The position numbers and the translations under genes are program-made. Under the pieces are notes generated by a model, which worked only from the letters and a program-made list of their open reading frames with translations, ran no database searches and was not told the DNA's origin. This document shows, piece after piece, positions 17,287 through 28,489 of a stretch of DNA of 64,000 nucleotides (the stretch's first letter is position 1; every line of letters starts with the position of its first letter). The stretch spans positions 1 through 64,000 of the forward strand of contig NZ_JXLE01000006.1 in the NCBI RefSeq assembly GCF_001886265.1. Direction: 5' to 3'. Source of the stretch: Enterococcus thailandicus. GTDB lineage: Bacteria > Bacillota > Bacilli > Lactobacillales > Enterococcaceae.

Positions 17287-17385
17287 TTTTTTCACCTCAC
17301 TCAATCTATCTACAAAAAACACTTTAGCATAAAAAGTACTATCTACACTAGCTTTTTACCTAAATTTCACATAAAAGTCATGAAT

Positions 17386-18531
<1,146 letters not shown>

Positions 18532-18576
18532 TCAATTCCCTACTTTCTCTATAAAATAGCGTTGACAACTCACACA

Positions 18577-18605
18577 ATCATAATCGTTTCGGCACTTTTT
18601 TGCAA
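18577..18605 (-). promoter_or_regulatory. Promoter of tgt-yajC
   Basis: Minus-strand TTGCAA (18605-18600), 17 nt, TATGAT (18582-18577). Position is 46 nt before the tgt start. Confidence 0.6.
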
Positions 18606-18742
18606 GAGTTTATCTATTGTTTCTGTTCTATTTAATCCTCTTTTTTTAGAGACATTTCCGGCATAATCAATGCAAGATGAAAGGCAAAAAAGTGAATCTT
18701 TGTTATAATAATTTTAACTTATGGAAAAGGAGTGAAAAATAG

Positions 18743-19456
18743 ATGAAATCTTCTGCTGAATTAAAATCACAAGCTAAGGCTAGTTTGAAAGGTCGTTGGG
18801 GGCAAGCGGTATTATTGAATTTGATTCCGTCGTTAATTGCTATTGCACTTATTCTTTTGATTCTTGTACCATTCATCTTGTTTATTGCAAGTATGTCAGA
18901 TGTTTCAAGTATCTAGGAAACGATTGCTAATGATAATGGTGGATCTGGTGCTGGCGGTGGTAGTGGTGGCGGAGTTGTTTCCGGCATTATTAGCGCATTG
19001 TTCATGAGTGGTATTTCTTGGACTTATCTTGATGTATTACGTGGACAAAAATCACAAATCGAACCATTTAAAGATGCATTTCGTGGATTTTCAGGTATCT
19101 TTATCAGTGGCGTAATCGGTTTAGCTATTTTAATTTGGTTATTCACCACATTATGGACATTGTTGCTTATTATCCCTGGGATTATCAAAAGTTATTCTTA
19201 CTCTCAAAGCTACTTTATCTACTACGACACGATTCAAGAAACAGGTCAAAAACCTCGTGTGCTTGATACGATTACAGCAAGTCGTAAGTTAATGGATGGT
19301 TACAAAGGGAAATTGTTCTGGTTGGATTTGTCGTTTATCGGATGGCACATTCTTGCATTAATGACTGCAGGAATCGGCTATTTATGGTTGAATCCATATA
19401 TTACAGCAACAAAAGCTGCTTTTTACAATGAATTGCCTAAAGATGTTGCTTACTAA
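18743..19456 (+). pseudogene. DUF975 membrane protein broken by an amber codon
   Basis: One continuous frame except for a TAG at 18914-18916 (codon 58). Start ATG 18743 follows AAAGGAGTG. The translated parts, MKSSAELKSQAKASLKGRWG then hydrophobic helices, a Gly/Ser-rich stretch and a C-terminal multi-helix part with LLIIPGIIKSYSYSQ and ASRKLMDGYKGKLFWL, match the DUF975 membrane family (about 237 codons in total). A single base change (TAG from CAG, AAG or GAG) would restore it. An internal ATG at 18998 could make a 152-aa fragment, but it has no clear ribosome binding site. A TATAAT at 18704 suggests a promoter. Function of the family is unknown. Confidence 0.8.
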
Positions 19457-19474
19457 ACTAAACAACAGGTACAC

Positions 19475-19507
19475 AAAAAAAGCTGCGGTTAATACCGCAG
19501 CTTTTTT
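19475..19507. terminator. Bidirectional terminator
   Basis: Fourteen-base stem with core AGCTGCGGT/ACCGCAGCT and A/T flanks on both sides. It lies between the convergent DUF975 gene and the Ca-ATPase gene. Confidence 0.85.
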
Positions 19508-19522
19508 GCTACACTTTTTTAT

Positions 19523-22165
19523 TTATTCTTCTTCATCATCCACATCTGGCAGTTGATGGAACTTAATCAGCTCGCTCACTGCAATTGGTGTAACTGATAA
19601 AATGAAGACCAGCAACCAATGATTCAAACTAATATGAACAAGTCCAAAAAGTTCTTGAGTGAATGGGAACAGTGCCATTGCCGTAGTAATTACTACAGCT
19701 AAGACGGCCATTTCTAATAGCGATTTATTGGAGGATAGACTTACCTTAAATATTGATTGACTACTTCTCACATTAAAAACATGCAAAATTGAAGAATAGG
19801 CTAAGACTAGGAAAGCAACCGTTTGACCAACTTCTTGACTAGCATCAACCCAAGGGCTAATTGTGTCAACAAAACTTCCTAGATAGTAACCAAAAAGTGT
19901 TACAACGGTAAACACACTTGCGTTCACTGCAATTTTTTGCCACAATCCACGTGCAAAAATCCCCTCATTTCGCGGTATTGGCATTTGATCCATAATTCCT
20001 GCTTCCGCCGGTTCCCTTCCTAGTGCAAATCCTGGTAGCCCATCAGCTACTACGTTGACAAATAGTAATTGAACTGCCGTAAATGGCGCACCCCAACCTA
20101 GAAGCATCGCAATCAACACAATGAAAATTTCTGAGATATTACAGCTCAAAAGAAAATTAATCGCTTTTCGAATATTTTGATAAACAGAACGGCCTTGGCT
20201 AACTGCATCAACAATCGTTGCAAAATTATCATCCGTTAAAATCATATCTGAAGCACTTTGAGCTACATCCGTCCCAGTGATTCCCATGGCACAGCCAACG
20301 TCACTTGCTTTCAACGCAGGGGCATCATTTACTCCATCACCAGTCATCGCTACAACTGCGCCTGTTCGTTGCCATGATTTAACAATCCGAATCTTGTCTT
20401 CTGGCGTTACTCGTGCATAGACAGACAATTCTTTTACACGTTCATCTAGTTCTTCATCAGTCAACGCGTGCAATTTTGCGCCTGTTAAAGCTTCTGAAGA
20501 ATGCTCCAAAATTCCAAGTTCTTTTGCAATCGCACTCGCTGTCACCACATGGTCACCAGTAATCATTACTGTTTTGATCCCAGCTTTTTTCGCGCGAGCA
20601 ATTGCTCCTTTACTTTCTGGGCGAGGTGGATCAATCATGCCAATCAACCCGATTAAACGTAAATCTTTTTCTAACGCTTCTGAACTAATGTCTTGTGGCT
20701 CTTCGTCATAGACAGCAAAACCAACTGCAATCACGCGAAGCGCACGTTTTCCGAAACGGTCATTGACAACTGTGGCTTGTTCGATGTCTCCATAACGAAA
20801 GCGTGGAGCTAATACGTCAAAAGCACCTTTGGTAATGGAAATATATTTTTTTCCCATCTTATGTACCGTTGTCATCATTTTTCGCTCTGAGTCAAACGGC
20901 AATTCTCCAATTCGAGGATAATTTTCTTCCAACTCTGCTTTTGTATGATAGTTTTCTTCCACAGCACGCACAATTGCGGCTTCTGTTGGGTTCCCTTTGA
21001 TAATCAATTCATCATTTTCTTTTTCAACACTTACATCTGTACATAAGGCTGCCATCTTCAAGACTTCCATTGCACTATCTGTCATAGCATCTTCTGTATC
21101 AGTAACTTCATCGCCGCGACTCCAAACTCGACGCACGCGCATTTTATTTTGGGTTAGCGTTCCCGTCTTATCAGAACAAATTACGTTAGCTGTTCCTAAT
21201 GTTTCAACTGCAGGCAGTTGACGAATAATTGCATGTTTTTTTGCCATTTTCTGAACGCCAAATGCTAAAGTTAATGTCACGATAACTGTCAATGTTTCTG
21301 GAACTGCCGCAACTGCTAAAGATACAGAAGTCATAAACATTTCCAGTAGCGGTTCTCCTTGCAACTCACCGATAATAAAAACTAATGCAGCCGCTCCTAA
21401 TGCAATAAAACTAATTCGTTTACCTAACTGATTCAAGCGAACTTGCAAAGGTGTTTTCTGCATCATATCGCCACTTAATAGTCCAGCGATTTTTCCCATT
21501 TCAGTTTGCATCCCAATTGCTGTAACAATTGCTTGACCACGACCGGCAGCTACACTGCACCCTTTAAACACCATATTAATCTGATCGCCTAAAGGTACCT
21601 CTTCTTTACTAACATAAGTAGCATCTTTCTCAACCGCTTCACTCTCACCAGTCAAAGCTGATTCTTCTACTCGGAGTTGTGAACTTTGAATCAACCGAGC
21701 ATCTGCAGGAATGGTTGCACCTGATTCTAAAATCAAAATGTCCCCAACAACTAATTGTTCTGCATCAATTTGTTCTCGTTTGCCATCACGTAAAACCAGT
21801 GCCGTCTGCTTATTCATATCCTGCAACGACTCTAATGCTTTTTCTGCATTTCCTTCTTGAACAATTGTAAGTGCGGAGTTGATAACAACGATAGCGATAA
21901 TCAACAGACCTTCAAATAAATCTCCGTGTTCTGTTGCAAAGGCCGTATAAAAAGAGATCACAGCAGCAACCAATAAAATAATCGTCGTAAAATCTGCTAA
22001 ACTTCTAAAAAATTTTCTGGCTAATGATTCTTTCTTTGCCTCATCAAAACGGTTAAGTCCCTGCTCCTTGCCCCGCTTAGTTGCTTCTTGCGAAGACAAT
22101 CCTTGTTCTAGGTTTGCATTTGTTTCTTCTTGGACTTCCCTCACCGTTTTTTTATATTCTTCCAT
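19523..22165 (-). CDS. P-type calcium-translocating ATPase
   Basis: Membrane cation pump of 880 aa, most like PacL/LMCA-type Ca2+-ATPases that export calcium. Features in order: N-terminal cation ATPase domain, actuator TGES in SALTGESEAV, phosphorylation site CSDKTGTLTQNK (near residue 330), hinge MTGDGVNDAPALKASDVG, and C-terminal helices with NVVADGLPGFALG. The M4 ion motif reads PETLT where most Ca pumps have PEGLP, so substrate choice is less certain. Only the last helices carry the six-helix C-terminal pack. AAGGAGG ribosome binding site. A likely promoter is TTGAAA-18-TATATT around 22200-22245. Confidence 0.92.
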   Translation of the reverse strand: MEEYKKTVREVQEETNANLEQGLSSQEATKRGKEQGLNRFDEAKKESLARKFFRSLADFTTIILLVAAVISFYTAFATEHGDLFEGLLIIAIVVINSALTIVQEGNAEKALESLQDMNKQTALVLRDGKREQIDAEQLVVGDILILESGATIPADARLIQSSQLRVEESALTGESEAVEKDATYVSKEEVPLGDQINMVFKGCSVAAGRGQAIVTAIGMQTEMGKIAGLLSGDMMQKTPLQVRLNQLGKRISFIALGAAALVFIIGELQGEPLLEMFMTSVSLAVAAVPETLTVIVTLTLAFGVQKMAKKHAIIRQLPAVETLGTANVICSDKTGTLTQNKMRVRRVWSRGDEVTDTEDAMTDSAMEVLKMAALCTDVSVEKENDELIIKGNPTEAAIVRAVEENYHTKAELEENYPRIGELPFDSERKMMTTVHKMGKKYISITKGAFDVLAPRFRYGDIEQATVVNDRFGKRALRVIAVGFAVYDEEPQDISSEALEKDLRLIGLIGMIDPPRPESKGAIARAKKAGIKTVMITGDHVVTASAIAKELGILEHSSEALTGAKLHALTDEELDERVKELSVYARVTPEDKIRIVKSWQRTGAVVAMTGDGVNDAPALKASDVGCAMGITGTDVAQSASDMILTDDNFATIVDAVSQGRSVYQNIRKAINFLLSCNISEIFIVLIAMLLGWGAPFTAVQLLFVNVVADGLPGFALGREPAEAGIMDQMPIPRNEGIFARGLWQKIAVNASVFTVVTLFGYYLGSFVDTISPWVDASQEVGQTVAFLVLAYSSILHVFNVRSSQSIFKVSLSSNKSLLEMAVLAVVITTAMALFPFTQELFGLVHISLNHWLLVFILSVTPIAVSELIKFHQLPDVDDEEE

Positions 22166-22308
22166 CCTATTCCTCCTTCAATCTTCATTAAATAATAATC
22201 CTATATTAAATATAACATCATTTTTTTATTTTTTTCAACTTAATAAACTATTTCAGACAATTTATGAATTTTGTTCATAAAAAAGGCATAGAATCGCAAG
22301 CATCTCAT

Positions 22309-22337
22309 TTGCAAACGCTAACATTTCGTGCTACTAT
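22309..22337 (+). promoter_or_regulatory. cre-overlapped promoter of an ORF-less transcript
   Basis: TTGCAA (22309-22314), 17 nt, TACTAT (22332-22337). The -35 is the start of TTGCAAACGCTAACA (22309-22323), a perfect match to the 15-base CcpA consensus WTGNAARCGNWWWCA. Repression by CcpA on good sugars is predicted. Confidence 0.65.
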
Positions 22338-22343
22338 ATAGGT

Positions 22344-22743
22344 GTAAGGAAGGAGGATAACATCAAATAAGTTGAAGGATTTCTCGATGAAGTATTGTAA
22401 GCAAACAAAGTTGTTAGAAGTACAGGTTTCACCAAGTATACGTGTGAAGTACAAAGCGTCAAACTGATGAAAATAGTGAATGCGTATAAAGAGTTTGGAT
22501 GATTCGTTTCCCAAAACCAGAAGTAACAAAGATACGTAAAATAAACAATGAACATCTGAAAATTGAATACTAGTAAAAGATGTGTCAATGAGTGTTGAAG
22601 ATGTAACGAAAACAAGATTTTTTGTTTATCAAGAAGAAATTCAACAAGGTACTTTACATGTATCATGGAAAGTAACAAAAATTCTACTTATTTGATTCCT
22701 TCCGAAATACAGAGGCTGGACTTGTCGAGAGTCCAGCTTTTTT
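22344..22743 (+). ncRNA. Candidate 400-nt transcript without a convincing ORF
   Basis: The interval runs from the promoter above to an intrinsic terminator at 22715-22743. An AAGGAGG at 22349-22355 is not followed by any usable start codon at proper spacing; the next frames are blocked by stops. The longest sense pieces are about 34-41 codons (for example ATG 22588 to TGA 22695) and none has a ribosome binding site or recognised homology. It is either a regulatory RNA or a decayed gene. It fills most of the 698-nt gap between the ATPase and the 127-aa gene. Confidence 0.4.
22715..22743 (+). terminator. Terminator of the candidate ncRNA
   Basis: Eight-base GC-rich stem GCTGGACT/AGTCCAGC with a 7-base loop followed by T6 on the plus strand. 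Confidence 0.8.
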
Positions 22744-22863
22744 GTGTTGTCTACTTCCAAGTATCCATGCGTTCTTTTCTCCTTACTAGTACTTCGAAAA
22801 ATTTGATAGCTAAGAATATTTAGCAAAATAAACACTTCGATTCAGCCACTCTCTACAAAAAAT

Positions 22864-23247
22864 TTAATCACGGCTACCCTCGTCTTCTGCCAAAACATAA
22901 TTAAGTAACGTGTGAGGTACTGTTTCATTTAATCGGTAGCCCGCTGCTTCTTTATAAAACGTCCAGCTATCTGTTTTAGCTAATTCGAGAATCTCTGCCT
23001 CAGTAGTTTTTTCTGATTCCAATTCAAGTAAACTTTGAATGATTTGTATCCGAGCATCTAATATCAGTAGTTGTTTCAACTTGGAGAAAAAATTTTCTGA
23101 AGAAATTTGGTCAACCAGATAATAGGCTTCTTTTTTTATTTTATCGTATTCGCGATAAATGAGTGGATACTCGTATTCAGTCATCAACGAAAAATATTGG
23201 TCGTATTTATCAAAATAATGGTCGAGGCTTTTATTGGTCAAAAGCAT
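22864..23247 (-). CDS. Uncharacterised 127-aa protein
   Basis: Not recognised. Mostly helical, acidic, rich in Tyr and Leu, with no signal peptide or membrane helix, for example YFDKYDQYFSLMTEYEYPLIYREYD and LELESEKTTEAEILELAK. AGGAG lies 8 nt before the ATG, so it is probably a real cytoplasmic protein. It stands alone on the minus strand with no operon partner. The 410-nt gap upstream (23248-23657) holds AT-rich sequence, a possible decayed ORF near 23362-23470 and the queA terminator. Confidence 0.65.
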   Translation of the reverse strand: MLLTNKSLDHYFDKYDQYFSLMTEYEYPLIYREYDKIKKEAYYLVDQISSENFFSKLKQLLILDARIQIIQSLLELESEKTTEAEILELAKTDSWTFYKEAAGYRLNETVPHTLLNYVLAEDEGSRD

Positions 23248-23587
23248 TCCATCAGCTCCTGTCTTTTTTATTTTATTTTTTATAATCGTACCTTTTTCAT
23301 TTGTATTTTTATTTACCTTTTTCCTAAAAAAAAACTAAATTCATAAAATTTATTATCAAAAAATGGCGGTTGAACAAGCAATTTTTGATACTCTCTGCGC
23401 AAAAGAAACATTTATATTGAAAATGAAAAACAGACCATTTATTTGATCCAAAAAATACTGTCTTAACATTGATTGATTATTAGCCAAGGAAAATTACTCC
23501 AGCTAATTCAATTGCTCAGAGCTAGTTTAAAATTCGGAAAGTAAGCCTCACCTTGCTTATGTGATTCATTAAAAGTGGAAAATAGAA

Positions 23588-23624
23588 AAGAGAGTGAATG
23601 ATCGCTAAGGATCATTCACTCTCT
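23588..23624. terminator. Terminator of queA
   Basis: Fourteen-base stem GAGAGTGAATGATC/GATCATTCACTCTC, 6-base loop, T-rich on both sides; 34 nt beyond the queA stop. Confidence 0.8.
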
Positions 23625-23657
23625 TATTTTTATTCAAACATGTAATTGTCAACCCAT

Positions 23658-24689
23658 TTATTTGACGAACATCGCATCTCCAAAACTAAAGAAGCGGTAA
23701 CGTTCGTCAATCGCATGTTGGTATGCAGACAGAATTAATTCGCGACCTGCAAAGGCACTTACTAACATCACTAAAGTTGATTTTGGCAAATGGAAATTTG
23801 TTGAGAACGCTTGGACGACTTTAAATTCATAACCTGGTGTAATAAAAATTTCTGTCCAACCACTGTCAGCTTTGATTTCACCATTGAACTTTGTCCCAAT
23901 CGTTTCTAATGTCCGAATAGAAGTTGTCCCTACCGCTACGATTTTCCCGCCATTCTCGCGAACTTGGTTCAAACGTTTCGCAGCATCCTCTGTCAACCGA
24001 TAAAATTCACTATGCATGTGGTGATCTTCAATCTTATCTACGCTAACTGGACGGAATGTTCCTAGACCAACATGAAGCGTCAAGTAGACTAATTCAATTC
24101 CTTTGGCTTCGATTTCTTCCAATAATTCTGTTGTAAAATGTAAGCCTGCTGTTGGGGCTGCCGCAGAACCATTTTCTTTCGCATACACTGTTTGGTAACG
24201 ATCTGGATCTTCTAGGCGTTCTTTGATATAAGGTGGCAAGGGCATTTCGCCCAGCGATTCTAAGATTTCAAGAAAAATTCCGTCATATTTAAACGTAATG
24301 ATTCGTCCACCATGCTCTAGTTCTTCTTCCACCACAGCTTTTAGTCGACCATCACCAAATGAAATCGTTGTCCCTACTTTGGCACGTTTAGCTGGCTTGA
24401 TCAACGTTTCCCATGTATCACCTTCTGTATTCGTTAAAAGCAATACTTCTAAATGAGCGCCAGTATCTGGTTTTTCTCCATATAAACGAGCGGGTAGCAC
24501 GCGTGTGTCATTCATGACCAAGGCGTCCCCCGGGTTCAATTCATCAATAATATCATGAAAATGTTTATCTTCTAACTCCCCTGTTGTACGATTGACCACT
24601 AACAAACGTGACTGGTCACGATCTTTTAACGGTGTTTGTGCAATGAGTTCTTCTGGCAAATCAAAATCAAAATCCTCTGTTGTTAACAT
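23658..24689 (-). CDS. queA: tRNA preQ1(34) S-adenosylmethionine ribosyltransferase-isomerase
   Basis: Transfers and isomerises the ribosyl of SAM to preQ1 in tRNA, forming epoxyqueuosine. 343 aa from [20 protein letters not shown]; conserved segments [32 protein letters not shown] and GLGTFRPV are all present. Start set at the ATG preceded by AAAGAG 8 nt upstream; a GTG three codons earlier is less well placed. Not in an operon with tgt here. Confidence 0.97.
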   Translation of the reverse strand: MLTTEDFDFDLPEELIAQTPLKDRDQSRLLVVNRTTGELEDKHFHDIIDELNPGDALVMNDTRVLPARLYGEKPDTGAHLEVLLLTNTEGDTWETLIKPAKRAKVGTTISFGDGRLKAVVEEELEHGGRIITFKYDGIFLEILESLGEMPLPPYIKERLEDPDRYQTVYAKENGSAAAPTAGLHFTTELLEEIEAKGIELVYLTLHVGLGTFRPVSVDKIEDHHMHSEFYRLTEDAAKRLNQVRENGGKIVAVGTTSIRTLETIGTKFNGEIKADSGWTEIFITPGYEFKVVQAFSTNFHLPKSTLVMLVSAFAGRELILSAYQHAIDERYRFFSFGDAMFVK

Positions 24690-24900
24690 CTTATCCACTC
24701 TTTCTAGTCATTTATCTCAAGCTATTCTAACACTTTTTTAGAGACTTGGCGAACAGCTCAGTTCAAACTTTTTAGTACACCCCAATCCATATTCCAGTAA
24801 AAAATCTCTTCTTTCAAACCCTTCGATTTGTATGTTAACGATTTTTCAGCCATACTAGTTATGTGAAGATTAAAAAAATGATAATTTGAGGTGAGAAAAT

Positions 24901-26076
24901 TTGATTGAATTTCAACATGTATCAAAAATTTATAAAGGAAACAAAGTTGCTGTTGATGACGTGAATCTTTCGTTTGAACAAGGAGAATTTATCTGCTTTA
25001 TCGGAACTAGTGGTAGTGGGAAAACAACGACGATGCGCATGATAAATCGAATGACCGACCCGTCTAAAGGAAAAATTTTGATTGATGGAAAAAACATCCT
25101 AGATATCAATCCGGTTGAACTACGCCGACAAATTGGCTATGTTATTCAAAATATTGGTTTGATGCCACACATGACCATTCGAGAAAATATTACACTTGTA
25201 CAAAAGCTACTGAAAGTTAGTCAGGAAGAACGTAATAAAACTGCCGAGAAAATGATTGACCTTGTCGAATTACCTCGTGAGATGCTTGATCGCTATCCAA
25301 GCGAACTCTCTGGCGGACAACAACAAAGAATTGGTGTCGTTCGGGCATTAGCTGCTAATCAAGATATTATTTTGATGGATGAACCATTTGGCGCGCTAGA
25401 TCCAATTACGCGTGACGCCTTGCAAGATCTAGTGAAAGACTTACAAGAACGTCTAGGGAAAACCATTGTCTTTGTTACCCACGATATGGACGAAGCATTA
25501 AAATTAGCAAGTCGTATCGCTATCATGAGTGAAGGAAAAGTGATCCAGTTTGATACACCAGAAAATATTTTACGTAACCCTGCCAATGAATTCGTAGAAG
25601 AACTTATCGGTGAAGATCGTTTGCTTCAAGCAAAACCGGACACGACACGCGTCAACGAAGTCATGTTGAACACTGCCATTACGATTACTCCAGAAAAATC
25701 ATTGCAAGAAGCAATCAAACTCATGCGCGAAAAACGCGTGGATACCCTTTTAGTAACAGACAACTCAAATGTATTGAAGGGCTTCATTGATGTTGAAACA
25801 CTTGACCGAAAACGTGGCAAAGTTTCGAGTGTTGGGGATATTTTAAATCCTAAAGTTTTCTACGTGAAAGAATCCGCTTATTTACGTGACACTTTACAAC
25901 GGATTTTAAAACGTGGACTAAAATACGTGCCTGTCGTTGATGAACAAAACCGAGTAGTTGGTATTTTAACTCGTGCTTCACTAGTTGATATTGTTTATGA
26001 TGTGATTTGGGGAGAAGATCAATCTATCACAGATGCGATTGAGTCAACGAAGCCTGTAGAAACAAAGGAGGTCTAG
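24901..26076 (+). CDS. opuCA: Glycine betaine/carnitine/choline ABC transporter ATPase
   Basis: Energises import of compatible solutes under osmotic stress. 391 aa: Walker A GTSGSGKTT (about residues 37-45), ABC signature LSGGQQQRIG, Walker B IILMDEPFGALD, H-loop VTHD, then a tandem CBS pair (about 255-375) that in OpuC-type proteins senses ionic strength or c-di-AMP. TTG start: GGTGAG lies 6 nt upstream and no ATG is better. First of four plus-strand genes opuCA-CB-CC-CD. Confidence 0.93.
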   Translation: MIEFQHVSKIYKGNKVAVDDVNLSFEQGEFICFIGTSGSGKTTTMRMINRMTDPSKGKILIDGKNILDINPVELRRQIGYVIQNIGLMPHMTIRENITLVQKLLKVSQEERNKTAEKMIDLVELPREMLDRYPSELSGGQQQRIGVVRALAANQDIILMDEPFGALDPITRDALQDLVKDLQERLGKTIVFVTHDMDEALKLASRIAIMSEGKVIQFDTPENILRNPANEFVEELIGEDRLLQAKPDTTRVNEVMLNTAITITPEKSLQEAIKLMREKRVDTLLVTDNSNVLKGFIDVETLDRKRGKVSSVGDILNPKVFYVKESAYLRDTLQRILKRGLKYVPVVDEQNRVVGILTRASLVDIVYDVIWGEDQSITDAIESTKPVETKEV

Positions 26077-26079
26077 CTC

Positions 26080-26721
26080 ATGCAGCAGTTTTTTAATCAG
26101 CATGGCGCCGAAATTTTAACAAAGAGTGCTGAACATCTTTATATTTCTTTTTTCGCTCTAGCACTTGGTATTTTGGTTGCAGTTCCGCTAGGGATTCTCT
26201 TAACTCGTTTTCAAAAAGCGGCAACGATTGTGATTGGTATTAGTAGCGCACTTCAAACGGTTCCCTCTTTGGCACTGTTAGCTCTGATGATACCCTTGCT
26301 AGGCGTTGGAAAAACACCCGCAATTATTGCTCTCTTTATTTATTCGCTATTGCCTATTTTACGAAACACCTATATTGGGATGAAAAATGTGGATTGGAAC
26401 TATCGAGATGTTGCCAAAGGAATGGGCATGACCAATCTGCAGTCCATTCTTTCAGTGGAACTTCCAATCGCGATGCCAACGATTATGGCTGGGATTCGTT
26501 TAGCTGCAGTCTATGTGATTGCTTGGGCAACTTTAGCCTCTTACATTGGTGCAGGCGGTTTAGGTGATTTGATTTTTAGTGGACTAAATAATTATCAACC
26601 AGATCTGATTTTTGCTGGAACGATTCCGGTAACGATCTTAGCTCTGCTTGCTGATTTCTTACTTGGTTTATTAGAAACACATCTCACTCCGATTGCGCTT
26701 AGAAAGGAGAATGATGAATGA
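26080..26721 (+). CDS. opuCB: Osmoprotectant ABC transporter permease 1
   Basis: Membrane permease of 213 aa with about five or six helices and the EAA-type loop in [20 protein letters not shown] that docks to OpuCA. Starts 3 nt after opuCA with AGGAGG upstream, and overlaps opuCC by 4 nt. Paralogous to opuCD, with which it forms the translocation channel. Confidence 0.92.
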   Translation: MQQFFNQHGAEILTKSAEHLYISFFALALGILVAVPLGILLTRFQKAATIVIGISSALQTVPSLALLALMIPLLGVGKTPAIIALFIYSLLPILRNTYIGMKNVDWNYRDVAKGMGMTNLQSILSVELPIAMPTIMAGIRLAAVYVIAWATLASYIGAGGLGDLIFSGLNNYQPDLIFAGTIPVTILALLADFLLGLLETHLTPIALRKENDE

Positions 26722-27638
26722 AACGACTTAAACAACTCATTTTGCTTTTTGGACTCTCACTCATTCTCGGTAGCTGTTCTTTGCCAGGCTTAGCAAGTAA
26801 TACGGATGACCAAACGATTTCGATTACTGGTGGCATTACTTCAGAAGCACAAATTCTTGCAGGGATTGTCGCTGGAATGGTTGAACATTATACAGACAAA
26901 AACACAACGATTATCAACAATTTAGCAACAACAACGATTAATCACCAAGCTATGATTAATGGGGACGCTTCGATTTCTGCGGCACGCTATACAGGAACGG
27001 ACTTAACAACTACCTTAGGGCTACCGCCTGAAAAAGATCCTAAAAAAGCATTTGCCATAGTGAAAGAAGAATTTGAAAAACGGTACAATCAAACATGGTT
27101 TCCTTCTTATGGATTTGAAAACACGTATGTCTTTCTCGTTCGCAAAGACACAGCTGAGAAATACAATCTAACGAAAGTCAGTGATTTGAAAAATGTAGCG
27201 GATGAACTCGTTGCAGGTGTCGATACTTCTTGGATCAACCGTAAAGGTGATGGCTATGATGGCTTCCAAGAAACATATGGCTTTTCGTTTGAATCTATCT
27301 TGCCAATGCAAATTGGTTTAGTCTATGACGCTGTTGAAGCAGGAAAAATGGACATCGTATTAGGTTATTCTACTGATGGACGAATTGCAAGTTATGATTT
27401 GGTGATGTTAGAGGATGATTTAAGCTTCTTCCCACCTTATGATGCTGCACCGGTCGTCGCAAACCAAGTGTTGAAAGACACGCCTCACCTAGAGGAAGCC
27501 TTACAAAAATTAGGTAGTACGATCACTACAGAGGAAATGCAAAAATTAAATTATGAGGCAGACAACAATTTGGTGGAACCTTCTGTTGTTGCCGAACGCT
27601 TTTTGAAAGAACATCATTATTTTGAGGAAGGGAAGTGA
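26718..27638 (+). CDS. opuCC: Osmoprotectant-binding lipoprotein
   Basis: Extracytoplasmic solute-binding protein of 306 aa (OpuAC/ProX superfamily) anchored by a lipobox: signal [15 protein letters not shown] with Cys at about residue 20. The mature part, [20 protein letters not shown] and [13 protein letters not shown], resembles choline/betaine-binding domains with aromatic ligand boxes. ATG overlaps the opuCB stop (ATGA). Ligand preference (betaine, carnitine, choline) cannot be decided. Confidence 0.92.
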   Translation: MKRLKQLILLFGLSLILGSCSLPGLASNTDDQTISITGGITSEAQILAGIVAGMVEHYTDKNTTIINNLATTTINHQAMINGDASISAARYTGTDLTTTLGLPPEKDPKKAFAIVKEEFEKRYNQTWFPSYGFENTYVFLVRKDTAEKYNLTKVSDLKNVADELVAGVDTSWINRKGDGYDGFQETYGFSFESILPMQIGLVYDAVEAGKMDIVLGYSTDGRIASYDLVMLEDDLSFFPPYDAAPVVANQVLKDTPHLEEALQKLGSTITTEEMQKLNYEADNNLVEPSVVAERFLKEHHYFEEGK

Positions 27639-27642
27639 TTGC

Positions 27643-28302
27643 ATGGATAAAATGAATTTATTTCAACAATTCGTCTATTATTTTCAAGAAAACGGTGCCT
27701 ATGTCTTTAGTCAATTTATCCGTCACTTCTTGATTTCAATTTACGGTGTCTTTTTCGCCGCTGTTGTAGCGATTCCGATTGGGATATTGATCTCTCGTAA
27801 ACGCAAACTTGCCAATTGGGTCATTCGCTTAGCAAACATCATTCAAACTGTCCCCTCTTTAGCAATGCTTTCTATTTTGATGATTGGACTGGGGCTAGGT
27901 GTTAACGTAGTTATTGTTACGGTCTTCTTGTACTCCTTATTACCAATTATCAAAAACACTTATACTGGCATGATCCAAGTAGATAAAAATATTTTGGATG
28001 TCGGTAAAGGAATGGGTATGACTGCTCGTCAACGTTTAATCATGGTGGAACTACCTTTATCTGTTTCGGTCATTATGGCTGGGATTCGTAACGCTTTGGT
28101 TGTTGCGATCGGAATTACTGCGATTGGTGCATTCGTTGGTGCCGGCGGCCTTGGTGACATCATTATCCGCGGGACCAATGCAACAGACGGTGCTTCAATC
28201 ATTCTTGCAGGTGCGTTACCAACAGCTTTAATGGCGATCATTACCGACTGGGTACTTGGTATCGTAGAACGACGCTTAGATCCTGCAGCAAAAAAAGCTT
28301 AG
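27643..28302 (+). CDS. opuCD: Osmoprotectant ABC transporter permease 2
   Basis: Second permease, 219 aa from MDKMNLFQQF, with the EAA-type loop LDVGKGMGMTARQRLIMVE. Start chosen at 27643 because GGAAGTGA lies just upstream; the longer frame would overlap opuCC. Closes the opuC operon and is followed by a terminator. Confidence 0.92.
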   Translation: MDKMNLFQQFVYYFQENGAYVFSQFIRHFLISIYGVFFAAVVAIPIGILISRKRKLANWVIRLANIIQTVPSLAMLSILMIGLGLGVNVVIVTVFLYSLLPIIKNTYTGMIQVDKNILDVGKGMGMTARQRLIMVELPLSVSVIMAGIRNALVVAIGITAIGAFVGAGGLGDIIIRGTNATDGASIILAGALPTALMAIITDWVLGIVERRLDPAAKKA

Positions 28303-28324
28303 TGTACGAAGCTGAACAATAGAA

Positions 28325-28362
28325 AAAAAGGCCCTGCGACAGTTTGTCACAGGGCTTTTTTT
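28325..28362 (+). terminator. Terminator of opuC operon
   Basis: Stem AAAAGGCCCTG/CAGGGCTTTT with further pairing inside, followed by T8; 23 nt after the opuCD stop. Confidence 0.85.
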
Positions 28363-28369
28363 TCTATAA

Positions 28370-28486
28370 ACAGTGTTCCCAAAACAACTCCTCAAAATAG
28401 CTCACATTCACTTCAAAATATGAAAAACTATTTTGAGTGTCTGCTCGCTATCTTGTCAGAGCTAAACGTTTTGCACCACAACCTTA
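28370..28486 (+). repeat. Intergenic repeat, copy A
   Basis: About 117 nt, beginning ACAGTGTTCCCAAAACAACT and ending in CACAACC. Contains inverted arms CTCAAAATAG/CTATTTTGAG. It matches copy C (50219-50325, opposite strand) along its length and copy B (next) mainly at the two ends. Non-coding. Confidence 0.75.
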
Positions 28487-28489
28487 TTC

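Noticed and set aside
18998-19456. Independent 152-aa gene
   Set aside because: It is in frame with the 57 codons before the TAG and has no ribosome binding site of its own, so it is the downstream part of a broken DUF975 gene.
22305-22835. Overlapping minus-strand ORFs of 64-114 codons opposite the candidate ncRNA
   Set aside because: No ribosome binding sites, biased hydrophobic composition from an A-rich opposite strand, and they overlap the plus-strand promoter and terminator.
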